Shown in pieces: positions 51,221 to 59,700 of a DNA stretch of 64,000 nt. The position numbers and the translations under genes were made by a program. Every line of letters starts with the position of its first letter. Positions within the stretch are counted from its first letter, which is position 1. Origin of the DNA: JAABPW01 sp037132275 (lineage in GTDB: Bacteria; Verrucomicrobiota; Kiritimatiellia; CAIKKV01; CAITUY01); NCBI GenBank assembly GCA_037132275.1, contig JBAXPK010000010.1:1-64000 (forward strand), written 5' to 3'. The notes below the pieces were generated by a model. The model was not told the DNA's origin. It ran no database searches and saw only the letters and a program-made list of their open reading frames with translations.

Positions 51221-51289
51221 GGTAAAGCGAGTAACATTATTGTTTTGACTCCCAATCCCCTTAGGAATATTTCTAACAAAGAGGGCCTT

Positions 51290-52135
51290 ATGAACGAAGA
51301 AAATAAGTCTGAAAATGGTGGCATCCCCCCCCGGTTAACAATCAAAAAGCCGGAACAAAGCGGTGAAGCGGGGGATACTGTTGCAACTCGCGATTCATCC
51401 GTTCCCCCAGTTATCCCGGAGGGCAACCCCGTTCCCGTTCAAGATCCATCTCTGGCGGGGTTTAAGAAGAAAACGTCGCGCATTTCTTTGGATCAGGTAT
51501 CAGCCGAGCCCGGTGCGACACTGGCTGCGTCAGTGAGTGGAGTTGGGGTGGCATCCAAAACGATTCGACTTGCTCCGGCCGTGACCGGTCAGATTTCTCT
51601 TCCTTCTGTCGGAAAAGTCTTAAGCGGTGTCATTGTGTCCGATGATGCCAACCGGAGGACATCCCGAATTTCATTGGATTCAATTCTTCCGCGAACTGAG
51701 GCCGGTACCGCCGGGGAGGATGCAGTTCCTAAGACAATTCGAGTCAAGCGTCCGACTTTGTCTACGCCGGTCGGCATGCCTTCCCTGAGCGTGGCGGCGC
51801 CGACAACGCCCCCGCTTTCCTCCTCGGCGAAAAGCCAGACGGCACGGGTGGTGGTTCCCGAAGAAGTGGTTTCATCCGAGTCGCAACAGACCCAGAAAAA
51901 AACAATAAAAATCCGTCGTGCCGACGGGGGGGGCGTCGACATCAAGGCGGTTCCTCGTTCGGTGACTATTGCCCGGACGGAAGGGGATGCGGCGGATCAA
52001 AGTGAGGGGGAGGTTCCCGCTCCCCATTGGGCATTTGTCGTAACGGCGAGTGCGGCGGTGGTGATGATGTGTGTGATGATGTACGCCTTGATCGCCCAGG
52101 TCTTTCCGAATCTCGGATGGTCGCTTGGCGGATGA
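51290..52135 (+). CDS. Tail-anchored protein with repeated KT[IS]R motifs
   Basis: A 281-residue protein of no recognised family. ATG 51290 has GAGGG before it. The first 235 residues are low-complexity and predicted unfolded (Pro, Ser, Thr, Val, Gly). They contain a recurring basic motif of the kind KTSRISLD, KTIRLAPA, RTSRISLDSILP, KTIRVKRP, QTARVVVP and KTIKIRRA at intervals of about 25-45 residues. A single membrane segment near the C-terminus (FVVTASAAVVMMCVMMYALIA) leaves the repeats most likely in the cytoplasm, with a short outer tail. Repeated SLiM-like motifs suggest scaffold binding. It lies between frr and trxA, but no operon is clear. Confidence 0.6.
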   Translation: MNEENKSENGGIPPRLTIKKPEQSGEAGDTVATRDSSVPPVIPEGNPVPVQDPSLAGFKKKTSRISLDQVSAEPGATLAASVSGVGVASKTIRLAPAVTGQISLPSVGKVLSGVIVSDDANRRTSRISLDSILPRTEAGTAGEDAVPKTIRVKRPTLSTPVGMPSLSVAAPTTPPLSSSAKSQTARVVVPEEVVSSESQQTQKKTIKIRRADGGGVDIKAVPRSVTIARTEGDAADQSEGEVPAPHWAFVVTASAAVVMMCVMMYALIAQVFPNLGWSLGG

Positions 52136-52173
52136 TGCAGTGGTGTCGTGATCGTATTTGAAGGAGATGGCTG

Positions 52174-52503
52174 ATGGAAAATTCTCAAGTTGTTTATATC
52201 AAAGGGGCGAACTGGAAAACAGAGGTTCTGGAGTCGCCTATCCCTGTCCTTGTCGATTTTTGGGCCGAATGGTGCGGGCCCTGCAAGATGCTTGCCCCTA
52301 TCATTGATGAACTCGCCACGGAAATGTCCGGAAAGATCAAGATGGCGAAAGTTAATGTGGATGATAATCGAGATTTGGCGTCCCAATTTGGGATCCGTTC
52401 CATCCCGTCCCTTTTGGTGTTTAAGGACGGCCAGGTAAAAGGGCAGATGGTGGGCGCCATGAGCAAAATTCAGCTCAAGGATAAATTGGCCGCCTATCTC
52501 TGA
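52174..52503 (+). CDS. trxA: Thioredoxin
   Basis: A 109-residue thioredoxin. Active site WCGPC with cysteines 34 and 37, preceded by VLVDFWAEW, then the buried MLAPIIDELATE helix, and the conserved cis-Pro in FGIRSIPSLLVFKDG. It reduces disulfides in the cytoplasm using thioredoxin reductase (not in the window). A GAAGGAG ribosome site precedes the ATG. It ends 10 bp before the convergent yifB stop. Confidence 0.97.
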   Translation: MENSQVVYIKGANWKTEVLESPIPVLVDFWAEWCGPCKMLAPIIDELATEMSGKIKMAKVNVDDNRDLASQFGIRSIPSLLVFKDGQVKGQMVGAMSKIQLKDKLAAYL

Positions 52504-52513
52504 GTCTGCCTTT

Positions 52514-54049
52514 TTACACCCACAGTTGCCGATCCAGCGTCCGATATTGAATGGCTTCTGACATCTGGTGTGGCTGGATGTGCTCCTGATTGTCGAGATC
52601 GGCTATGGTGCGTGCCACCTTGATGATCCGGTCATAGGCCCTGGCGCTGAAATTCAGTTCATTAATGGCCATTTTCAACACTTCCTGCGACTCCTTGGCA
52701 AGGGGACAGAATCTCTGGATCTCTTTTGTTCGCATGCCCGCGTTATTGTGAATCCGACGAAGCGACTTGAATCGATCCCGTTGGATCTGGCGTGCCGCGA
52801 TCACACGGGAGCGAATGGTCGCCGAACTATCACCCGGTGTGATCCCCGAAAGATCCTGATAGCGAATCGTGGGGACTTCAACATGCAGATCGATACGATC
52901 CAGAAGCGGTCCTGAAATCTTATTCCGATAGTTTTGGATTTGATTCGGCTTGCACCGGCATTCGCGTTTTGCGTCCCCATAATAGCCGCATGCACAGGGA
53001 TTCATGGCCGCAATCAACATGAAATGGCAGGGAAAGGTTACGGTTGCGGCCGCCCGGGATATGGTGACATGGCCGTCCTCCAAGGGTTGTCGCATCACCT
53101 CCAGTACGTTACGATGAAATTCGGGGAGTTCATCCAAAAACAAGACTCCGCGATGTGCCAAACTCACTTCGCCCGGCATGGGATGGGTTCCGCCACCCAA
53201 GAGGCCGGCATCTGATATGGTGTGATGGGGAGAGCGAAAAGGGCGTCTGACGATAAGCGCCTGATGAGATGATAATACCCCGGCAATGCTATGAATCTTG
53301 GTCGTTTCCAAGGCTTCTTCGATCGTCATGGGCGGAAGGATTGAGGCGATCCGCTTGGCAATCATACTTTTCCCAGTTCCCGGTGATCCAATTAAAAGCA
53401 AATTATGACCGCCGGTAGCTGCGATTTCAGCGGCGCGTTTTGCGGATTCCTGCCCTTTGACGTCGACGAAGTCATCCTCATAATCCATGGGGATGGAAAA
53501 CGTCTGCTCCAGATCCACATGATAGGGCGATATGGGGGTTTTCCCTGCCAGAAAATCGGCGGCCTCCCGGAGGTTCTGAACGGGATACACTTCCAATCCT
53601 TTCACCACGGCCGCTTCCTCGGCGTTATCGACGGGGACGAGCAAGCCGCGTCGGCCTGATTTGCGCATTGCCAGCGCGATGGGAAGGACGCCCTTGATGC
53701 GCCGGACTTCGCCGCTTAACGCCAGCTCGCCTATCATCGCAAATTCGTTGAGTTTTTCGGGCGGGAGATGATCTTGGGTGGCCAGAATGCCAATAGCGAT
53801 CGGAAGGTCGAAACAGGGGCCCTCCTTTTTGACATCCGCCGGGGCTAAATTGATGGTAGTTCGTCCGATATGGGGCCGGAAACCCGAATTGCTGATGGCG
53901 GTATGAACCCGGTCCTTGCTCTCCTTCACGGCCGTGTCAGGCAGTCCTACAATGACCACGCTCGGGTCCCCATGGCCGGCATTGACTTCAATCTCGACCG
54001 GATAGGCATCCACCCCGTAAACGGCCCCGCTGTACACCTTGGCTAGCAT
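52514..54049 (-). CDS. YifB/ComM family Mg chelatase-like AAA ATPase
   Basis: A 511-residue protein with an N-terminal LonS5-like domain (VYSGAVYGVDAYPVEIEVNAGHG...GLPDTAVKESKDRVHTAISNSGF), Walker A LLLIGSPGTGKSMIAKR near residue 220, Walker B GVLFLDELPEFHR, a Cys-rich CACGYYGDAKRECRC insert, and a helical Mg_chelatase_C domain. ComM in competent bacteria is a hexameric branch-migration helicase for transformation. The close link of type IV pili and DNA uptake is of interest, but the family is also found in non-competent bacteria. Start ATG with AAAGGA before it. Confidence 0.95.
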   Translation of the reverse strand: MLAKVYSGAVYGVDAYPVEIEVNAGHGDPSVVIVGLPDTAVKESKDRVHTAISNSGFRPHIGRTTINLAPADVKKEGPCFDLPIAIGILATQDHLPPEKLNEFAMIGELALSGEVRRIKGVLPIALAMRKSGRRGLLVPVDNAEEAAVVKGLEVYPVQNLREAADFLAGKTPISPYHVDLEQTFSIPMDYEDDFVDVKGQESAKRAAEIAATGGHNLLLIGSPGTGKSMIAKRIASILPPMTIEEALETTKIHSIAGVLSSHQALIVRRPFRSPHHTISDAGLLGGGTHPMPGEVSLAHRGVLFLDELPEFHRNVLEVMRQPLEDGHVTISRAAATVTFPCHFMLIAAMNPCACGYYGDAKRECRCKPNQIQNYRNKISGPLLDRIDLHVEVPTIRYQDLSGITPGDSSATIRSRVIAARQIQRDRFKSLRRIHNNAGMRTKEIQRFCPLAKESQEVLKMAINELNFSARAYDRIIKVARTIADLDNQEHIQPHQMSEAIQYRTLDRQLWV

Positions 54050-54153
54050 GATAGTCCTTTATTAGCTATAAATATAGCCACAGTATAGGAATAGAGGAGC
54101 GGATGCCAGATATAAGTTCAGGCAGGAATATTGTCGTATTCAGGAATGATCAG

Positions 54154-54588
54154 TCACGGTGCGGCTATGCGGGTGACGAGATCGGGGGCCAGTCGGCGGA
54201 AGTCTTGAAGATTGAAGGTGTAAATCTGCTCAGCCTGCGAATGGCGGGCACATTCGACCAACAAGGCATCGTACACCTTGCCGCCTCCAAGCCCACACCC
54301 GACACAGACTTCAATGGCTCGCTGATACATTTCAGGCGTAACGGCCACCAACTGGAAGTGCTTTCTAATATTGGTGGCGACGATATCCCTCGCCTCAGAA
54401 GGCAAGATTCGCGGAATGATCGGCACTGAGGTCAACGCTGAAAACGCCTCTGCCAAGCTGTGGATCGAAACAAAGCCGACCTTTTCGCCGTTGGCGATGG
54501 ACTCCAAGACTGGGCGAGCCCGTTCGTAATGAGGATGCTTTCTAATACAGGCGGCAACCAAAACGGATGTGTCGCAAAATACTGTCAT
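54154..54588 (-). CDS. VapC-type PIN-domain toxin
   Basis: A 144-residue PIN protein. ATG 54588 overlaps the antitoxin stop as ATGA and fits the family start MTVFCDTS; ATG 54597 would add three residues. The acidic site is seen at Asp6, Glu47, Asp107 and Asp129 (CDTS, LAEAF, YDALL, LQDF). Such toxins cut tRNA or rRNA when freed from the partner. The pair is oriented antitoxin then toxin, as in most vapBC operons. No mobile-element sign is seen around it. Confidence 0.9.
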   Translation of the reverse strand: MTVFCDTSVLVAACIRKHPHYERARPVLESIANGEKVGFVSIHSLAEAFSALTSVPIIPRILPSEARDIVATNIRKHFQLVAVTPEMYQRAIEVCVGCGLGGGKVYDALLVECARHSQAEQIYTFNLQDFRRLAPDLVTRIAAP

Positions 54589-54851
54589 TGACGCCATCCA
54601 AGCACTTCGGCGTCACGTCCAGACCGGCTTAGTTCGACGGCGCGGATGAGATCCCCGGTTGGTTCCCCTTCATGAACAAGCAGCCCGTTGTTTTCTACCA
54701 GATGAGCCTGACGCTCATGCGTTTTCAAGAATATACCATCGGGCAATATTTTCAGATCAAGGCGGTCGCCCGCAACCAGATGGAATTGTCGCCGAACAGC
54801 TTGAGGCAGAATGATCCGACCAGCTTTATCAATACTCAATTCAGCTTTCAT
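54585..54851 (-). CDS. AbrB/VapB-type antitoxin
   Basis: An 88-residue protein (from ATG 54851; ATGs at 54860 and 54875 are in frame). It has the swapped-hairpin AbrB domain: AELSIDKAGRIILPQAVRRQFHLVAGDRLDLKI, which binds DNA, then a tail (VENNGLLVHEGEPTGDLIRAVELSRSGRDAEVLGW) that would bind the PIN toxin. 54851 is preferred because it gives the usual family start and lies at the predicted transcript start. It overlaps the toxin gene by 4 bases. Confidence 0.82.
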   Translation of the reverse strand: MKAELSIDKAGRIILPQAVRRQFHLVAGDRLDLKILPDGIFLKTHERQAHLVENNGLLVHEGEPTGDLIRAVELSRSGRDAEVLGWRQ

Positions 54852-54887
54852 GCCATTCATAATGCCAAATGCCATTTATTATGTCAA
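54850..54887 (-). promoter_or_regulatory. Promoter and operator repeats of the toxin-antitoxin pair
   Basis: On the minus strand TTGACA (54887-54882), 17-bp spacer, CATTAT (54864-54859). Three copies of ATGCCA on the plus strand (54850-54855, 54862-54867, 54869-54874) cover the -10 region, likely sites for the AbrB-type antitoxin. The start would fall on or next to the ATG at 54851. Confidence 0.5.
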
Positions 54888-54988
54888 TACTATGACGTAT
54901 TTTCTCAAATCACGCTTGCAAATAATAAACTTCTTTATAACCAATGACTTACAGACAGTTTGTCCATAAACGCCTGAAAAGTTCACCG

Positions 54989-56584
54989 CTATTGAAGGGT
55001 CGGCAGGAGCAGCGTCACGCATGTTCCCTTGCCGGGGCGGCTATCAATATCAAAACCGACTCCCAGCGCGCAGGCACGTTCTCGAATGCTAAGAAGACCG
55101 AAGCTCGACTGGTTGCGGTGAATCTCGGCGCCGCCTTTGCCTTTGTCCCGCACCATGATGGCGATATTCTGCTTTCCCGCAGGCCGCAACCGAATCTCGG
55201 CCGACCTGACAGCCGCATGTTTGCAGACATTTAGCAACAACTCCCGGATCGCATCAAACGCAAAGTTTTGCAGCTCATCGGAGGCCAAGGTGAAGGCCCG
55301 GCGCCCTTCGATTCGAACCTCAAGGTTGCATTTGGCCTGTACGTCCTGGGCCAGCCAATCTAGCGCGGCGCACAAGCCCAATGAGGAAAGAACCGGCGGA
55401 GAAATGCGAGTCGCCATTTCGCGCGTGAGTTGAATGGTTGCCGTCAGTTCCTTCAGCGTCCCGTTCACGATCCGGGACACTGACCCCTCTGAGTCATCGT
55501 CCAGCAGAGCATGAAGCTTATATTGAATACCCACCAGGCGCTGCTGGAGATCCTCATGAAGGATATGCGCGATGCGTCGCCGTTCCCTGTGTTCCGCTTG
55601 CGTCAACTCAAGCGCCAAGGCCTGGAGTCCCGCCGTCCGCTCCCTTACCTTGACCTCGAGTTCATCACGGGATTTTCGCAGAGTCTCTTCTGCCCTTATG
55701 CGATCGGTGATGTCGTGGACGAAAAGCGCGACTCGCGTAACTTTGCCCGTCGGTCCGAAAATTGGACAGACGTGGGTTTCCATGACGCGTCCGTTCCGTT
55801 CGTCCTCAAAAACCTGAAGAGTGCCGGTCTTCACCGCTTTGTTGAATTTCGCCTGACGAGACTTTGCCAGACCATGCGGCAAAAATGAGAAAACCACACG
55901 ACCAATGAAATTCTTGGCGGCGACTCCCATTCGCTTGCACATTGCGGTATTTGCATTCAGGACTACACCACCGGTATCCAGGAGCACAATGGGTTCGATA
56001 GAGCCATTGAACAAGGCCTCGAGATCCGCCTCACTTGTCTGCAACTGCTTCTCGATCCGCCTACCTTCGGTGGTATCCTGCAAGATGCCGGTCCAGAGTA
56101 CATCGCCATTAGCCAGAATCCTGGGAACCGAATTGAAGTGAACCCAGCGCACCTGGCTGCCCCTGAGAATGCGCCCACCCCATTTGAAGGTTTTAAGGGA
56201 GTTCATGGCGGCGACGTTCTTGGCAATGAAATCCGCCCTGTCGTCCGGATGAATCCGTTCAGCAACAATCTGTGCATTGGCTTTCCGCTGGGACTGGGTC
56301 ACTCCCAGGATCCGGCAGAAGGCATCACTCGCCATCTCGATGCTGTAATTCGTCGCCAACCGCGCCACCCACTCGCGGTTCATCCACTCCTTGGCGGCGG
56401 TGACACGCAATCTGTAAACTCCGATGGGAAGAGACGCGACCAGGTCTTTATAGAGATTCCGCTCGTGAGAAAGGTTCTGTGCAGCCTGCTCGGATTGAAG
56501 CCTTGTCGGGTGAGGCAAACAGCCGGACGTGCAAAGACCTGCCTTTGTTTTGCGAGACAGTGTCTTTCTATCGTTTGGGATCAT
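54989..56584 (-). CDS. PAS sensor histidine kinase of the NarL-partner (HisKA_3) type
   Basis: A 531-residue soluble kinase. It has a helical start, two PAS domains (about 45-185, with ILGVTQSQRKANAQIV and the PAC end LQDTTEGRRIEKQLQ; and 190-305, ending HDITDRIRAEETLRK), a coiled-coil, a HisKA_3 domain with the phosphoacceptor in ERRRIAHILHEDLQQRLVG, and a HATPase_c domain (NVCKHAAVRSAEIRL, DKGKGG, FGLLSIRERACALG). Its partner should be a NarL/FixJ-type regulator, but none is encoded in the window, so it is an orphan here. A 164-bp gap separates it from the divergent A2M gene; a GACCA/TGGTC inverted repeat (56622-56634) in the gap overlaps a TTGACC -35-like site for this gene. Start codon has only a weak ribosome site. 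Confidence 0.92.
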   Translation of the reverse strand: MIPNDRKTLSRKTKAGLCTSGCLPHPTRLQSEQAAQNLSHERNLYKDLVASLPIGVYRLRVTAAKEWMNREWVARLATNYSIEMASDAFCRILGVTQSQRKANAQIVAERIHPDDRADFIAKNVAAMNSLKTFKWGGRILRGSQVRWVHFNSVPRILANGDVLWTGILQDTTEGRRIEKQLQTSEADLEALFNGSIEPIVLLDTGGVVLNANTAMCKRMGVAAKNFIGRVVFSFLPHGLAKSRQAKFNKAVKTGTLQVFEDERNGRVMETHVCPIFGPTGKVTRVALFVHDITDRIRAEETLRKSRDELEVKVRERTAGLQALALELTQAEHRERRRIAHILHEDLQQRLVGIQYKLHALLDDDSEGSVSRIVNGTLKELTATIQLTREMATRISPPVLSSLGLCAALDWLAQDVQAKCNLEVRIEGRRAFTLASDELQNFAFDAIRELLLNVCKHAAVRSAEIRLRPAGKQNIAIMVRDKGKGGAEIHRNQSSFGLLSIRERACALGVGFDIDSRPGKGTCVTLLLPTLQ

Positions 56585-56748
56585 GCCTTCACTTTCATGT
56601 TGCCCGTTTATCTCAATTACCGACCATGTTGGTCAAATCAAATACGGAGCTCACATGAGCCCGGCAATTCAAGCCCGCCGTCATTCGGCATTGTGGTGGT
56701 GGGGCTGATTTGATCTACTAGGAACCCTTCACATGAGGAGATCGAATC

Positions 56749-59700
56749 ATGACGTTTTCATCTTGCATTAAACATCGGTGGTTTGTCCTGGCTTTGTGCT
56801 TCTTGCTCGTGAATGGATGGGCGGTTTGGCGATTGGTAGGGACGCCAACGGGGGTGAATCAACGAGCGGAAGGTTATACCAATGAAGCGCCTCGGATTGA
56901 GGCCTTGCGCCTGATGTCAGCATCGATGGCGTCCTATAACACGATCAGTAATGGGTTCATGCCAAGGGAGATTGATGCGTCGAGTCCGTCTTTCGAGCCC
57001 GCTGTGGCGCAAATAAATTTCGGGAGAGAAGTGGATGTGCGTGAGGCGGCGGGGTTTGTTGAGGTTTCTCCGTCGGTGAAGTGGGAACTGGGCCCTTATT
57101 ATGGGGGCTGTTCCATTTCGGGTGATTTTCAGCCTGGCAAGACCTATGCGATCACGTTCAAGAAAGGGTTCAAGGCCGGGGATGGAACCCTGTTGGCAAC
57201 GAACGTGACGCGGCAGGTGGTTTTTCCTGATCGCGCCCCGGCGCTGTCCATCGCGGTGGAGGGATCCTATCTCTCGCCGCGGGGCGCTTTGAATGTGCCG
57301 GTGGTGACAATGAACATCCGTCAATGCGAGGTTGCCCTGCGCCAGATTTGCCCGGGCAATGTGGTGTTCTATGCCAATGATCCGGGCCGAAGAAAAGTTT
57401 CATATGAGGGGCTCACCTCTCCCGCAGTGACCAATACGGTGTCTCTGCCAGAGTCGCCTAACCGGGAGAATAAATTCTACGTTAATCTGCGCACCCTTGC
57501 CGGGGCGGAACCAAAGGGAGTGTATTGCCTGGCCGTGACCTACAAAGGCCAGGACTATTGGGATCGTCGTGAGGGGACTCATTTGGTGGTGGTGACGGAC
57601 CTGGGGATTTCCGCGAAGGTGGCCGGTAATGGCGTCTGGGTGTGGGTGAACTCGCTGCGAACCGCAACTCCGGCGACAAACACCGAGGTGGTGCTTTATG
57701 CCCGCAACAATCAGGAATTGGGGCGGGGGATGACCGATGGGCAGGGCTTGATTTTTCTGCCCCTGAAAGAGAACCTGGCGCCAGAACTGGAGCCCACACT
57801 GGTTACCGCAGCCTTCGACGGGGATCTTTCGTATTTGCCGTTGCAGCATCCGACAACGGGCGTTTCCCTGGAATCCAGTGAGGGTGCCCCGTATCTGGGG
57901 CGGGGCCATGAGGCCTATGTCTTTACGGATCGCGGTGTTTACCGGCCGGGAGAAGCCGTGCATGCCAAGACTCTGGTGCGGGATGCTTCGCTTATGCCGC
58001 CGACACCTTTCCCGTTGATATTCCGGGTGCTGAAGCCGGATGGAAAGGTGTATCGGGATGTCCCAGTGATGTTGGATATCCTTGGCGCTGCAGAACTGGC
58101 CATGGAATTGCCAGCCTATCTGCCTACCGGGCGCTACGCCGTTCAGGTAGTCATGCCGGGGTCATTCGCTGAGTTGGGGAGTCAGACTATTTCACTTGAG
58201 GATTTTGTCCCACCGCAAATTGTCGCTACGCTCTCTAACCTGCCGCAACGGGTGACCTCCAGCGACACGGTGAATGTGGCCGTGAGCGCACGTCATTTGT
58301 TCGGCCGGCCAGCCGCCGGGTTGCCGGTTTCCGCAGAAGTTTATTTCTCAGATGTGCCATTCAAACCCGCTAACTGGGAGGGATATGGGTTTGGTGACAG
58401 CGAGAAGGCGGCCACCAAGAAAACCACTGAACTGGGTTCGACCCACCTCGACGGGGACGGCAAGCAATCTTTCCTCCTTGAAGCGATGGGAAAACTGCGT
58501 CCGGCGGGCCCGATCCGGGCGGCAGCCTGTGTGACGGTACGCGACAGCAGCGGACGCGCCGTCTCGACCACCGGCATTACCCTGGTGGATGCCTATCCCT
58601 ATTATGTGGGGCTTAAGCCGGCGCGGGTCGGCGGACATATAAAAGTCGGGGACCCTTTGTCAATTTCGGTGGCCGTCGTTAAGCCGGATGGAACGGTGAC
58701 CCAGCCGGAATCGCCCCTGCTCACGACCGTGGAGCGTGTGGAGTGGAACAGCGTGATGAAGCGGCGGGGCGGACACTATTCGTGGGAATCCGAGCGCATC
58801 AAGACCAAGGTGGGCGAATCAGGGAAGATCACCTTAAAAAATGGGGAGGGTCAATTTCCGGTAACAGTTGACCGGTCGGGGGAATATATCGTAACGGTGT
58901 CGGATCCTTTCAGCGGCGCCTCGACCTCCCTGAAACTTTTCGCGGCGGCCGGGGATGCGGAGTGGGTGGATTGGGCGAAGGATAAGCCCGCGGGTGTGCA
59001 GCTCAGTTTTGATCGCACGGACTATCTGCCCGGTGAGAAGGCGAAACTGGCAGTGAAGGCTCCGTTCATCGGATCGGCCCTGCTCACGGTTGAATCCGAT
59101 CGGGTTTTGGAGCGTCGGGTGGTGAACCTGACAGGAAATACCGCTGAGTTTGAAGTTGAGGTGAAACCGGAGTATGCCCCGAATGTGCATTGCGTCATAA
59201 GCCTGATCCGGCCGGCGAGCGCGGAGAGCGTGTGGTCTGCCCACCGGGCTGCGGGTTCCGCTGTGCTGAAGGTGGTGTCGCCCGGTCATCGGTTGGATGT
59301 CAGTATTGAAGCGCCCAAAATAATCCGGCCACAAAGTCAATTGGCGGTGAAGGTGAAGGCGGCGGACGAGACCGGCAAGGCCGTGGCCGGGGCTGAAGTC
59401 GTTGTGATGGCCGTGGATGAGGGCATCTGCCTGCTGACAGATTTTGAAACCCCTGATCCGCTGGCGTATTTTGTGCGGACGCGGGGACTGGGTGTGACGC
59501 TGGCCGACTTGTACAGCGAACTGATGCCGGTTAGCGAGGATACTTCCGATGCGACGGTCTCGCATACCGGCGGGGATGGCGGCTCGCTTTTGCGCCGCCG
59601 TCTGAATCCGATCAAGGCGAGCCGGTTCAAGCCGGTGGCCTTGTGGAAGTCAGGGGTGATTACCGATGTGAAGGGTGAGGCGACCATGGTTCTGGACGTG

